A program made the position numbers and the translations under genes. Below are positions 21,953-33,891 of a stretch of DNA of 64,000 nucleotides, in pieces (the first letter of the stretch is position 1; every line of letters begins with the position of its first letter). This DNA is from Cephalotus follicularis. Taxonomy: Eukaryota; Streptophyta; Magnoliopsida; Oxalidales; Cephalotaceae. The notes below the pieces were generated by a model. It ran no database searches. It saw nothing but the letters and a program-made list of their open reading frames with translations, and had not been told where the DNA came from. The stretch is from assembly GCA_001972305.1 (NCBI GenBank), contig BDDD01000119.1:388698-452697 (forward strand). Reading direction: 5' to 3'.

Positions 21953-23620
21953 ATGTTTGCTTGAATTTTACTAGCTATAGTGGGGTTTTCAGTTTTGTTT
22001 GTTTTTTTAAGTTAAATACAGTATATAGGTTGTGTTCAACTTGTGGACAAAGAGAAGCATCGAAGAAAGTAGATGATATATATATCAAGGCGATTCAGTA
22101 CATGACTCCTAAGGGGTTTGTTGCAGTACAAAGAGACAGGCAGCATAGATTCATTAGCTGAAATTAATCTTGTTTTTGACTAGGGAATTAATAGAGTGTT
22201 CCTATATTCGATGGTACATGATAGCATACAAATATCCAAAAAATAATTGTTATAAATAACATTTTTCGAATTAATGTCCCTACTGTTGGAATCTTATGGG
22301 TTAGGTGTCTACAAATAATTATACTGCATTCAAACATGTAGCATTTAGTTTCTTGGTTTGTGTTGTGTCTGTGATGAACAGACAAAAAGCAGCGCAATGT
22401 TAGCTGACCGGTACGATTGCTATCCCAAAATCATAATCTAATTATATCATCATTGTTTTGTCAATTAAACAAAGCCTATCGATTAGTTTACATGATATTC
22501 CTGTCTACTTGTTTGATTAGCATATAGTAGATTTATTTGTCTGCTTTTATACCGTTGTAATTCCCATACCCCATGTGTTTGCTCATCTGCTCATTATCTA
22601 ACCTTAAAAGTATTAGATTTCTGATGATTGATGACTTCAATCCTAATATATGTTGATAGTTCAAATTTCATGTTCATGAAGAGCTTCCTTTTACGAATTA
22701 CGTCGTGATAGTAACGTTTTTTCTCCCTCTCTAACTTATCTCTTCCTGTCAACTCAATTATTTACACATTTTGTGTCAAAAACCATTATATAAAGTCAAA
22801 TTATGGCAGAGAGAGAAATTGAGTCATAAAGAGATGTGATGCAAAGTAAACTTAAAACTTCGGTGGCTTACATGCACAACAATACGTGGATCCCATCAAG
22901 AGCATCTGGCAGCATCCATATATTGATCTCCAACTATATTTATGATGGTGCATGTCATCCACGTTAGGATTGTATGTGTATTTAATGTCTACATATTAGC
23001 TAACAAGAACCTTGTTATTTCATCTCTTTAGCAGGAATGAATTCCATCATTTTCTGTAAAATAAGATGGCATCTTCTTTTTTTTCTTAAATTTGAATTTA
23101 AATAATTCGTTGCATAAATCTAACCAGTTGTTACGATATATATGTCAATTTTTATATCAATTAGTTATATTTAATTATTTTATATTATCATAACAATTTC
23201 AATCGTTATTATTGTAATTGAATTAACGGTTAAAATTGTTATAAAAAAAAATTAAATAGTTAGAGATATCTAATTTACTCAAAAATTAATCTACATATAT
23301 AAATTATCACATCTAACTGTTGAATTTATAAAATGAGTTGTTTGAATCCGAATTTAAACAAACAAAAAAAATAAACTGCAGAGAAGACACTCCCCTCCTT
23401 AAATAGTTGCACTATCCACGTTGGCAACACTTTCACTCTTTTTTGGGGGTACTTAGCAATACTATCACTCTATAAGTAGAAATTTTTGTATGGATCAGGA
23501 TCATACGTCATTTGTGGCCTGGACCAATAAAAAAATGAAACGTTACAAAGGGCCAGGCAACTAAATGTTTAACAATCTTACTAAATAAATAAATTCTTAT
23601 TACTCTCTCTTCTCAATTTG

Positions 23621-23925
23621 TCTCTCTCATAAACACTATTCAATATTCATATTTTGCTGTATCAACATATACTCCATAAAATTTTGCGGATGAAAGAGGC
23701 AAATTATGCTTAAAACTTCAGCAATCTTTCAAAATTACATAATAAAATTAATGAAACACGATTTATTGATAAATTTTTTAGTTTGTCTCTCTCGCATAAA
23801 CACTAATCGATATTCATATTTTGCTTGGGTCTGCATATATTCCCTTAAATTTTGCGGATGAAAGAGGCACATATGCTTAAAACTTTAGCAATCTTTCAAA
23901 ACTACATAACAAAATTAATGAGATA
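23621..23925. repeat. Diverged tandem duplication of about 140 bp
   Basis: Two copies (about 23621-23760 and 23788-23925) share CATAAACACTA, CGATATTCATATTTTGCT-like text, TTTTGCGGATGAAAGAGGCA and TATGCTTAAAACTT. They differ by scattered substitutions and small indels. Confidence 0.75.
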
Positions 23926-23959
23926 GGATCAATTGTCACCCGGTAGTAAAATTTCTAAT

Positions 23960-24330
23960 TTGACACATTATCTTATACCCAAAAATGTTATTAATAGCAT
24001 ATGACTGACATAATAAATGTATAACATATGAAATGTTATGTAACTAGTGAAAAGAATAATAATTACATCAGTTTTTTTTTACTTCATTCAACTAGTTATA
24101 TCACACATTATATGCTATATATTTTCTATGTCACCGCATATGCAACTAATAGCATTGTTGTTCTTATACCCAATAATGTTATTAGCAGCATATGACTATG
24201 TATAGTAAATACATAACATATGATGTGTCATCTAACAAGTGGAATGAAGAAAAAAGAAAGTTGATATGTAATTATATATTATTCTTTTCACTTATTAGAT
24301 GACACGTCATATGCTATGTATATTAGTTAC
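23960..24330. repeat. Two tandem foldback (MITE-like) repeats
   Basis: Each unit starts ACCCAA(A/T)AATGTTATTA and contains an inverted repeat. In unit 1, 24019-24055 pairs with 24080-24122. In unit 2, 24210-24250 (GTGTCATCTAACAAGTGGAA) pairs with 24280-24320 (its complement reads GTGTCATCTAATAAGTGAAA). The two units are diverged direct copies. Confidence 0.65.
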
Positions 24331-25303
24331 ATTTTTCATCTTATACAACTCAACGGAGTTTATTAATTTCAAAACTCTAATTAATCCACTTCATTAAATG
24401 GTATATGATAAAATGATAAACTAAAAAGTTTGTCACCAATTATGAATGAATACTAACTCAAAATTAATATTTAAAACCAATTCAACTCTGTACTAGCTAT
24501 TCAATAATTTTTTGGTTTAACACAATCTATCACATGTGGTCTAGAGACACAAACAATAACAAAATATCACATCATAAATTTTAAAGTTTATAAGATAATA
24601 ATATAACAATATGAACAATAAATATAAACATTGAGAAGTGGTCTTCCAAACATATATAGGACCTGTACAATAATGTGCTTCTGTGGGTTCACTGTAGTGG
24701 TATTACATCTCTCCTCTACCACTAGTACGGTGGTTCAGTGCACCACTGGTCTATTTTGTGACAAATGTACATGGTCCGCTATCATATTGCAAATTTAGTC
24801 AAGTCAATATTGTTTATCTTCTTTATAATAAAATACCGAATATAAAAAACTTACTGGTGAATGATCTCAACATCTGGGTGATAAAGGGGGAGAGAGTGTA
24901 GAAACGAAAGACAGTGCGATTGTACCCATGAATAGATGTTTAAATGATTTAGATTCACAAGATATTCACAGCCACCGCAGGTATAAAAGTTAGTAAGGAT
25001 TTAATTATATTGTTTGATTATTCAATATATAATAATTTTGGAAAGTGCATGTAACCTTTCGTGGACCGACAAGGGATTCGAATGTTGCCACTAATGGAGG
25101 CGACAACCCTACGATTCCTCACTCATCTTTGCATATCTCTCTCCCTCTAAACACATACAAGGATGGACCATATCTTTTTTACTCTGGTTAATATTTGTGG
25201 TTATAAGAATAGTGAACACTTGAAGCTCCTACAATGCAACACAAATCAGAAACTACACATATCATACTTCTCATTAACTTCCTAAGACTACCTTCTATGT
25301 CCC

Positions 25304-25310
25304 TATAAAT
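25304..25310 (+). promoter_or_regulatory. TATA box of the zinc-finger gene
   Basis: TATAAAT about 124 bp upstream of the start codon, followed by a CT-rich leader. This fits a plant pol II promoter with a transcription start near 25335. Confidence 0.6.
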
Positions 25311-25359
25311 TTACCTACCTCTCTCTTTTATTGATATTAAGCCTTTCAATTATCATTGC

Positions 25360-25381
25360 ATGCCACTCTTGAAAGTGGTAT

Positions 25382-25426
<45 letters not shown>

Positions 25427-25461
25427 CATGGACGTACGACCCGATACTTCTCTTCATTTGA
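25360..25461 (+). other. Overlapping upstream ORF before the zinc-finger gene
   Basis: An ATG at 25360 in a weak context (T at -3, C at +4) opens a 33-codon frame. It runs through the (TC)n tract and ends at TGA 25459-25461, 34 bases inside the zinc-finger CDS in another frame. If used, it would reduce initiation at 25428, which has a strong context (G at -3, G at +4). The offset is 68 bases, so a change of one TC unit brings it into frame. Confidence 0.5.
25387..25424. repeat. (TC)19 microsatellite in the 5' leader
   Basis: 19 TC units end four bases before the zinc-finger start codon. CT-rich leaders are common in plant genes. The close position means length changes alter the frame relation to the upstream ATG. 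Confidence 0.9.
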
Positions 25462-25910
25462 GTCTACCAAACAATCAACCGAACCTGGAACTTTTCCTTG
25501 AACCATCATCTTCTTCATCATCACCTCATAGTCCAGTTGAAGCAAGAACCTTCTCTTGTAACTATTGCCAAAGAAAGTTTTATAGCTCACAAGCACTTGG
25601 TGGACACCAAAATGCTCACAAGTTAGAGCGCACTTTGGCAAAGAAAAGTAGAGAAGTAAGTTCATCTGTAAGGGCTCATGGAGGATCAAACATTAGGTCA
25701 GGAGCTAGCGTCGGTGGCTCGAACCATGTTCGACGGACACCTGGGTCGTTTCCACATCCAGGTCATGCTAGGAGGTTAGTTGGTGATACGAGTTATAGCA
25801 GAAGAGATATCAACTATGGTTCAAGAGAAGCCGTGGGTTGGTCCAATAGCTACATAAATGAAACTGTTCAAGACGAGTTTAGCCAACTTGATTTGTCTTT
25901 GAGGCTATGA
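25428..25910 (+). CDS. Single C2H2 zinc-finger protein with EAR motif (ZFP1/2/3/4/7-like)
   Basis: An intact 160-residue single-exon gene. Near residues 43-66 is one plant-type C2H2 finger: [22 protein letters not shown], with the invariant QALGGH that contacts DNA in plant fingers. The C-terminus ends LDLSLRL, a canonical EAR repression motif (LxLxL). LHLSLP and LELFLE near the N-terminus give further leucine-alternating stretches. A serine run (about 28-35) and a basic linker follow the usual plan of the small ZFP family, which recruits TOPLESS-type corepressors and acts in the nucleus in development and hormone responses. The ATG at 25428 is chosen because it has a strong context and begins the conserved part. 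It is the only clearly intact host gene here. Which paralogue it is cannot be said. Confidence 0.9.
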   Translation: MDVRPDTSLHLSLPNNQPNLELFLEPSSSSSSPHSPVEARTFSCNYCQRKFYSSQALGGHQNAHKLERTLAKKSREVSSSVRAHGGSNIRSGASVGGSNHVRRTPGSFPHPGHARRLVGDTSYSRRDINYGSREAVGWSNSYINETVQDEFSQLDLSLRL

Positions 25911-26880
25911 GTAGCACTTGTATTTGAATGGTATTTTTCAATTCTATGATTCAGTTTAATGTTTGAGCTGCAGCAATTTTTCACTTGTAAAACGTGAGTC
26001 AAGGAATTTGAAGGGAATTTTTCAAAAATTACTTCACTAACAACACGATGGCCGTTAATTGGTAACGATGGTCATCAAATCATTGCCCCGACATGTGTAT
26101 ATATATATATATATATATATGATCACCAAAAAAGTGGACTCTATGCTAGGGTTTCTATTATTTAGCATCAATGGCCACCGTTGAAAAAGATTCCATATAT
26201 AGTTTTGTATCTTTACATAATCTTCACCTAAAGAAATTTCTTGAAAACTTCTGCAAGAATAATATTGTTATGACACATCAGTTTTTATGTTTTTTTTTAA
26301 TTACAATTTATAATATTACTCTTTCTGCAATGTTATTTAATGATGTAATATCAACATTTTCAGTTTTAATCAGCTTAAAGATACCACTATATACTTCTTT
26401 TTGCATAATGGACATAGTATATGTATCTAAGTGTAGCATGATACGCCTTTATAAAAAATGCAATTATAACTAGTATATTCAGTCAAACAGTCAGTGTAGT
26501 GATTGTCGCATTGTTGTTACATATTTCGTACACCTTATCTTGCTAGGTCATACGTTTACGCCCAGCCATGTTGACCCAATGGTAACAATTCCATACACAT
26601 TCATAAGTCATAAATAAGTTCGTTTTCATCAAAAACAATATTTAAAATTTTTATTCTATGTTCATTGTGGATTTAACAAAGGCTATATAATATGTGTATT
26701 GGAATGGAAGAAATGGCTATAAAACTAGCTTGACTTGGGCTAGTAGGCTTTAATCGATAATCCTACATCCAGTTACAGAGTTCTGTAACTGGTACGTGAT
26801 ATAAATTTACGAATTCTTATTTCATCACTTATTTTTGTGGTACGGGATGTAAACTCAATTTTTCTTGTAACAATAAAATA
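25911..26880. other. 3' flank of the zinc-finger gene, with a (TA)n tract
   Basis: AT-rich sequence. A (TA)n run lies at about 26097-26120. No further gene is supportable, and the short AT-rich frame near 26171-26473 has no recognisable feature. Confidence 0.5.
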
Positions 26881-26885
26881 AAAAT

Positions 26886-27734
26886 TGATATGGGAAAAAA
26901 TTAGTTTATACCAAGAATGACACGTGTCTTCCGCGGACATAGCCAAGTGTCCAGGTGCTTTAAAGTTTACATGGATACTGGTCAGATGAAGCTTATCAAG
27001 CCCTGACAGGAGAAGCAGATGGAGACATCTTTCTCGGCATCAGTGCCGAGGAACTCTTCCTTAGTGGTGTTGTAGAATCCACCCTCCTCGGCATAAGTGC
27101 CGAGGACCTAGCCAAGGGGCTCCTCCTCAACTGCACTGTAGAAGAGCTCTTCCTCGGTAGCTTGACAGATGACCTAATGCTTCAGGCGCCATCCCTTGAA
27201 GAAGCTTTTGAAGTTGAAGACCTTGAAGTGGATGAATAACAAGAGAACCTATCTCTCCACATCCTCGGCAAGACAAGGCCATAAAATCAGCCTACTTTAC
27301 AGGGATTCGCCTCTTCCAAATATGGAAGATGAGATATAACAAACTACCTACAAGGAAAATAACGACAAATCAGGTGGAGATAAGGGAAATCCTGAGATCC
27401 TCAGCATTTCCTTAGGGGACAGCTATCACCTCTGCATTTCACGCTCAAACAGTTACAAACCAGCACTATAAATACAAGAATCAAAGACATATCTCAGGTC
27501 AGCCACTTTTACCTCTGAAAGAACCTTGTTTTCTCTGTGCAAAGCCTAACTTGAGCGTCGGAGTGTCCCGGGGAGACCAACCTCCTGGACCTTCAACGTG
27601 TTTGCTTCTCTGTGCAGGGAAAACACTCATAGTTATTCTCAACCTTCATCTCGGAGCATTAAAATAGCGTTTCCCTAAACAAATCAAGCCCTTACACGTG
27701 GGGTACTGTTGAGGGAAGGATTTTCGCATCAACA
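26886..27734 (+). repeat. 5' LTR of element C
   Basis: 849 bp, from TGATATGGG to CATCAACA. A TATAAAT box lies at 27467-27473, about 65 bp before the likely leader start. Upstream (27034-27110) are inverted repeats of the form CCTCGGCA(N4)TGCCGAGG. Confidence 0.95.
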
Positions 27735-27735
27735 G

Positions 27736-27753
27736 TTGGCGTCGTCTGTGGGA
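27736..27753 (+). other. Primer-binding site of element C
   Basis: TTGGCGTCGTCTGTGGGA begins one base after the LTR, the form seen in many plant TAT/Athila-group elements. The tRNA is not assigned. Confidence 0.75.
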
Positions 27754-27779
27754 AACGCAGCAAAAAGCCATCAACAATC

Positions 27780-29560
27780 ATGCCTCCGAGAAAGAACAAC
27801 AACCAGTTTGGAGCCACAGGTAGCCAACAACAAGAGATCACACCTCATCTCCCAGAAGCCGTCCAAGTTGTGGCCCAAGAACAAGCTCCCGTCATAGGGG
27901 AGCAGCTCAATCAGTTAATCCAAGGGGTGGAGCGCCTCATCGATTTGTTGGTCACAAGTTTGGCCAACCAACAGCAGCATACCGGGCCTGTCCCGCCAGT
28001 GGTCCGAGGAGGTTCTGGTCCTAGGAGGCCAGTGGTGGAGACACGGCACCCTGAGGTGCCAGGCGAAACCCGCCGAGGAGAGACGAACTTCCCCCAAGGC
28101 GATCAGGGGATAATATTCCCCTGGGGAGGAGACTTGAGATCAATGCATCTCAGAGGGTAGAGTCCTCAACTGCACACGATCAGCCCAATGATCCAAGGAG
28201 AGCGCGCCCTGAACACCACCCCATGGATGTGGATCCTCGGGAGGAAGCCAGAGGAGTAGAGGAGGCACAAGTGAGCTCCAATGCTCCGCGCAGAGCTGGT
28301 ACGACGCAAGGAAGCAGGATCGACCCCCCAACCATAGTGGCTGAAGGGTCGCGTGTTTCTCGCAAGGCTAGGAACATAGAGGATGTGGAGCAAACAGTGA
28401 ACAAAAAGCTTGCTGAGTTGGAAAGAAGGTTCCGATGAGCGGAACAGCACGGGGGACATATATCCGAGGTGCGCAACATCAGCGCCCACCCCTACACATC
28501 CGAGATCATGGCAGAGCGTGTTCCCAGCGGGTTCCGGTTTCCAAACCTTGACAAATATGACGGGTCCATGGACCCCATCCAACATGTGCACTCTTACATT
28601 CAAGCCATGTAGATGTACCAAGCCTCGGACACAACACTTTGCCGAGGATTCCCAACGACCTTGACTGGAGCTGCCCAGTCGTGGTATTTCACCTTGGCGA
28701 AAGATTCGGTGGAGAACTTCGATCAGTTTACGGAACTATTCGTAACCAAGTTCCTCAACAGCACCACGCAGAGGAGAAACTCTACTCACCTGATCAATGT
28801 GGTGCAGGGTAAAGATGAGTCACTGAGAGATTACCTCACCAAATTCAACAAGAAATCTCTCACAGTGAAAGATTTGGAGCAATCCTTTGCACTGGCAGTT
28901 TTGAATAGCGGATTAAGGAGCAACTCATCCTTCACCTTCTCTCTTTTGAAGAGACCTACGAAGGACATGGAATACCTGCTGAGGAGAGCTGAGAGATACG
29001 TCAATGCCGAGAAAGAGATGGCAGCCATGAAACAAGAGACACCCTGGTCAGGCCATCAGGAGGAGAAAGGGGAGCATTCACGAAATGCCCCCGGGAAGAA
29101 AGAGAAGAGGAATGAGAGGTCGGATTTGTCCAAGGAAGACCTTAGACATAAACTCTCCAGACGAGAAAGTTCATCCAGGAGAGGGGCACAAATCCCGTCC
29201 TACAACAACTTTGCCCCCCTCCTGGACACACGCACCAGAATACTTGTTGTGGAGCAATATAAGGTCCCTTTCCAGTGGCCTGAGAAGTTGAGATCCCCAG
29301 TAGAGAAGAGGGACGTAGAGAAATACTGTCGGTAGCATCGTGACCATGGGCACGATACCGAGGAGTGCAGGCGGCTGAAGAATCAGATTGAGGACCTGAT
29401 TCGAAAGGGACATCTATGCAAGTACGTGGACAGAGATGCTCCCCAAGGAAGAAGGGAGCAAAGAAGAGAAGAGGCTCCTCGGCAACAAGAGGAGCAGTAG
29501 CAGCAACAACCCAGAGGTGTCATCCACACCATTTCTGGGGGGGTCGCATCTGGTGGCGAC
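27780..29560 (+). pseudogene. TAT gag of element C
   Basis: It starts at ATG 27780 (MPPRKNNNQFG) with a glutamine/proline-rich N-terminal part and a leucine-patterned helix (QLNQLIQGVERLIDLL). After stops at about 28158, 28436 and 28610 it continues with the gag core: GFPTTLTGAAQSWY, then FVTKFLNSTTQRRNSTHLIN and DESLRDYLTKFNKKSL. The knuckle-like region carries an in-frame TAG at about 29335 (CR, stop, HRDHG) and then [14 protein letters not shown]. The product would be the particle-forming protein. It is broken here. Confidence 0.85.
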
Positions 29561-32500
29561 CACAAAAATGAAAGAAAAGCCTACGGGAGAAAGTCCCTTG
29601 CTGTGCAACAAGTCCAACATAGCAAAAGGCTGAGAACTGGTAGAGATAAAGAGGTGATAACCTTCTCGGAGGTGGACTATGAGGGAGTACGTCTCCCTCA
29701 CGATGATCCAGTGGTGGTAACTCTTCTGGTGGAGCTTTTCACCATGAAGATGATCTTTATAGACAGTGGCAGCTCAGCCGATATCCTGTACAAACATGCA
29801 TTTGATCAACTGAGGATACCAGCAGACCAGCTAAAGCCCGTGAAGACCCCACTGGTCGGCTTTGCAGGCAAGATGGTCCATCCTCTGGGATCCATCAACT
29901 TGTCCATGGTTGCAGGCATGGCCCCACGCCAGACTCAAGGAGAGATGACATTCCTGGTGGTGGACACACCCAGCCCTTACAATGTCATAATAGGGTGACC
30001 ATGTCTGAACTTAATGGAGGCCAAAGTGTCTACGAGACACTTGTTGGTGAAGTTTCCAACGAGGTTTGGTATGGGGGAAGTCAGAGGAGACCAACAGGCA
30101 GCAAGGCAGTGCTACAGAACTGCCATCTCAGATAAGGGGAAGGACAAGGTACTTCCCATAGAAAACGTGGAGCTCAGAGGAGACATGGAACCTGAGCGTC
30201 CACAGCCTATTGAGGACGTGGTCCAAGTGTCCTTGGAAGAGGGCAACACTGAAAAAGTTTTCCAAGTTGGCTCACAACTTGGAGAGGTGGAGAAGGGGGA
30301 ATTAATAACATTCCTCCGAAATAACAAAGATGTCTTTGCCTGGTCGACAGAGGAGGTCCCTGGGATCAGCCCAGATGTAATGGTTCACAAACTAAGTGTG
30401 GACCCAATGAGACCTCCGACCAGACAAAAGAAGAGGAACTTTGCTCCAGAGAGGCGGCAGGCAATAGCAGAGGAGGTGAGCAAGCTATTGCAGGCAGGAT
30501 TCATAAGGGAAGTTCATTACTTAGACTGGCTGGCGAACCCAGTACTAGTCAAAAAAGCAAATGACAAGTGGAGAATGTGCATCGACTTCACAGATCTCAA
30601 CAAAGCCTGCCCAAAGGATCACTTCCCTCTCCCAAAGATAGACTAGTTGGTGGATACGACCTCGGGTTACAGAATGTTAAGCTTCTTGGATGTCTACTCG
30701 GGATACAATCAAATTCCCATGTACGGGCCCGACGAGAACAAAACAGCTTTCATCACGGACCGAGGAATGTATTGCTACAAGGTAATGCCTTCGGTCTGAA
30801 GAATGCAGGGGCCACCTACCAACGTCTAGTGAACAAAATCTTTGAGCTTTAGATTGGAAAAAATATGGAGGTCTACATCGACGACATGCTCGTCAAAACC
30901 CCAGCCAGGAGCCTCCACATAAAAGACTTGGGGGAAACGTTTGAGGTGCTGAGGAGATACAACATAAAACTCAATCCATCCAAGTGCACATTTGGGGTCA
31001 CCTCTGGCAAGTTCCTCGGATTCATGGTCTCCAGCAGAGGAATAGAGGCCAACCTAGAGAAGATCTCGGCAATTCAAAGCATGAGGCCTCTTCAAACCAT
31101 CAGGGATGTTCAAAGGCTAAATGGAAAGATTACAGCCTTGAGTAAGTTTGTGTCAAAATCAGCAGAGAAGTGCCTTCCTTTCTTCAAAATACTCAGAGAT
31201 CCCAAGGGATTTTCTTGGTCAGACGACTGCTGAGCAGCCTTCGACAAGTTGAAAGAATACCTGGCTTCCCCTCCTCTGATCTCAAAACCTAAGAATGGGA
31301 AAGACTTGTATTTGTACCTCGCGGCCACCTTGGGCGCAGTGAGTGCAGTGCTAGTTAGAGAAGAGGAAAAATTTTAAAAGTCAGTATACTATGTGAGCAA
31401 GGCTTTGAATGATGCTGAAGGGAGGTACCCAGAGGTAGAGAAGTTTGCATATGCTTTGATCATCTCGGCCAGAAAACTGAGGCCATATTTTCAAGCCCAT
31501 ACAATCATGGTTCTGACTGACAAACCATTCAAACAAGTTCTTGCGAAGCCTGACACCTTAAGCAGGTTAATCAAGTGATCAGTCGAGCTAGGCGAGTATG
31601 ATGTGAAGTTTGAAGCCAGACCAGCCATCAAATCACAGGTCCTGGCTGACTTTGTTGCAGATAATACACCTACGGAGTGTATAGAGGAGGACCCCTCTGA
31701 GAGCGAGAGGGGGATTTGGAAGTTATCTGTGGATGGCTCATCTTGCATCTCTGGCAGTGGAGTAGGACTGGTATTGATGAGTCTAGATGGTTGGATGTTA
31801 GAGTATGCTCTGAGGTTCAAATTTAAAGCTACAAACAACGAAGCTGAGTGGGAAGCCCTGATAGCTGGGCTGGCAATTGCAATGTACTTAGAGGTACAAA
31901 AGGTGGAGGCCTCCAGTGATTCTCAGCTAGTGATTGGACTGGAAAATGGAGAGTATGAAGCCCGAGAAGACTCAATGGCGAAATACTTATCCCATTTTCA
32001 GAGTATGAAGTCAGCCTTCGAGTTCTTAAAAATTTTGAAAGTACCCAAAGCAGAGAACGCTCGAGCAGACCAGTTATCAAAACTAGCAACGGCAGAGGAG
32101 CTGGAGAAAAATCAAACCGTGCTAGTGGACTACCTGGACAAGCCCACCATCTCTGAAGTAAATGTAATGGACATAGATGTACCACAGGAGCCAAACTGGA
32201 TGACTCCCTTTATCAATTGGCTGAGGAATGAGATTCTACCCGAGGACCCCGTGAAGGCGAGGAAGCTGGTTTACAGAGCAAATAGATTCCAATTCTGAGA
32301 TGGGATCCTCTATAAAAGATCTTTCTCTTTTCCTTGGCTAAGATGTATGACCCCCTTAGAGGCCGATTATGCTCTGAGGGAGGTCCACGAAGGAATTTTT
32401 GGCAATCACACGGGGGACAGAACATTGCCTCATAAGCTATTGAGACAAGGCTACTACTGACCGACTATGCATCAAGACGCTATAGACTTGGTAAGAAAGT

Positions 32501-33432
32501 GTGACAAGTGTGAGAGGAATGCAAACATAAACAGAAGACCTTCTCAACCTCTGACGTCTATCACGGCTCCATGGCCCTTTGCACAATGGGGAATGGATTT
32601 CATCGGACCACTACCCATGGCGACAGGCTAGAGGAAGTTTCTCATTGTAGCAATAGACTACTTTACCAAGTGGGTGGAAGCAGAACCTCTAGATACAATT
32701 ACCGAGAAGAACACGAAAAGCTGCATATGGAAATCAATCATCTGCAGATTTGGAGTCCCGAGGACAATTGTCTCAGACAACGGTAAACAGTTTGATTGTC
32801 AAGCCTTCCGTGACTTTTGCAAAGAGTGGAGGATAGAGCATAGGCTTGCCTCAATAGCCTACCCCCAAAGAAATGGTCAAGCCGAGGTGATCAACAGAGA
32901 AATCATCTCGGGCTTGAAGAAGCACCTTGAAGACAGCAAAGGAAGATGGACAGAGGAGATACCAAGCATGCTATGGGCATACAGAACAACTCCTCGGACC
33001 ACAACTGGTGAGTCCCCATACAGTCTATGTTTCGGAGCTGAAACCATGATACCGGTAGAGATTGGAGTACAATCACCAAGAGTTGTACATTTCACTGAAG
33101 ACAATAATGAAGAAGGGCTTAGATGCCTCCTCGACTTGGTGGAAGAACTTAAAGATAAGGCCGATATCAGAGTTACAGCCTACAAGCAGAGGGTGAGCCG
33201 CTACTATAACAAAAGGGTAAGCCCCAGACCACTAAGATAAGGAGATCTAGTCCTACGCAACTCAGCTGTTGCAGACCCCACTGGTACTAAAGGAAAACTA
33301 GTCCCTGCCTAGGAAGGGTCATACAAAATCAAGAGGGTCCTCCGCCCAGGAACATTCAAACTTGAAATTTTGGGGGGTAAAGAGATTGCTAGAGCTTGGA
33401 ATACCGAGCATCTGAGGAAGTACTATCAATGA
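29561..33432 (+). pseudogene. TAT pol of element C (protease, RT, dual RNase H, integrase)
   Basis: The protease has the catalytic DSGSSADILYKHAFDQL at 29762. RT runs from CIDFTDLNKACPKDHFPLPKI near 30580 to the YIDD box at 30874-30885. The gypsy RNase H is near 31260-31600 (YLYLAATLGAVSAVLVREE). A second, archaeal-like RNase H follows (WKLSVDGSS near 31720, ATNNEAEWEALIAGLAIA near 31830, SDSQLV near 31920). Integrase has an HQDAIDLVRKCDKCERN zinc finger near 32470, GMDFIGPLP, IVSDNGKQFD and GQAEVINREI. The frame ends at TGA 33430-33432 after HLRKYYQ. Stops near 29997, 30644, 31233, 31577 and 32297 and at least one frameshift near 30790 inactivate it. The catalytic motifs are otherwise intact. 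Confidence 0.93.
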
Positions 33433-33488
33433 TTGTAATATGTACTGAATAAAGTTGAATTTTTCAAAATTTGTGTTCAATATCATAG

Positions 33489-33547
33489 TTTCAAGCTTGC
33501 AAGGGACCGGATGTCCAATGTTCATGTCCTGAAACCTCTGAACAGTC
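33489..33547. repeat. Conserved non-coding block 1, copy C
   Basis: The minus strand reads CTGTTCAGAGGTTTCAGGAC, ATGAACATTGGACATCCGG and CCCTTGCAAGC. This matches B (13240-13300, duplicated) and D (58769-58822), always 50-120 bp past the pol stop. Confidence 0.75.
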
Positions 33548-33719
33548 ACCGATCAACTCCCTCAGTCTTTACTTCAAGCATGTCTGACCGCGCTCCCAAG
33601 GGGGCATTCAGAGTACAGCCTGACACTAGTCCAGTGCTTTCTAAGTTGTCTTACAAAGACTAGCACCCAAAAGAAAACAAACACAAGCCGAGGTCTCGAA
33701 CAGACTGAGGTAACAAACG

Positions 33720-33880
33720 TCTGAGAAAACACTCAAGGACGCACCCATAAAAGACTCCTTCCGAGGAGCACCCTAAATACTCCTTCCGATGAGCAAACAA
33801 AAGCCTCCTTCCAAGGAGCACACAAAAGACTCCTTTCGAGGAGTACCAAAAGACTTCCAAGGAAGCACTACGACTCCCCC
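33720..33880. repeat. Clustered CTCC...GGAG palindromes, copy C
   Basis: GACTCCTTCCGAGGAGCAC-type units recur about every 30 bp (near 33747, 33777, 33807 and 33828). Each has a CTCC(N6)GGAG inverted repeat. Confidence 0.65.
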
Positions 33881-33891
33881 GGGAGCAAACA

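Larger units (their letters stand above)
19479..25300. other. Long intergenic region upstream of the zinc-finger gene
   Basis: AT-rich sequence with no supportable protein gene. It holds a perfect small hairpin (20895-20928), a (CT)n tract (21892-21948), a 140 bp duplication (23.6-23.9 kb), a pair of foldback repeats (23.9-24.3 kb), and a motif, TCTAACxxTTGAATTTATAAA, seen both at 19597 and 23321 that may mark an old repeat family. The short frames present are AT-rich or microsatellite-derived. Confidence 0.5.

Noticed and set aside
21889..22161. Protein with a long Leu-Ser repeat
   Set aside because: The repeat is the translation of a CT microsatellite. The downstream residues show no recognisable domain and no promoter or intron signals were found.
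25356..25427. An N-terminal extension of the zinc-finger protein through the TC repeat
   Set aside because: The in-frame start at 25356 is TTG, not ATG. The ATG at 25428 has a strong context and is followed by the conserved part.
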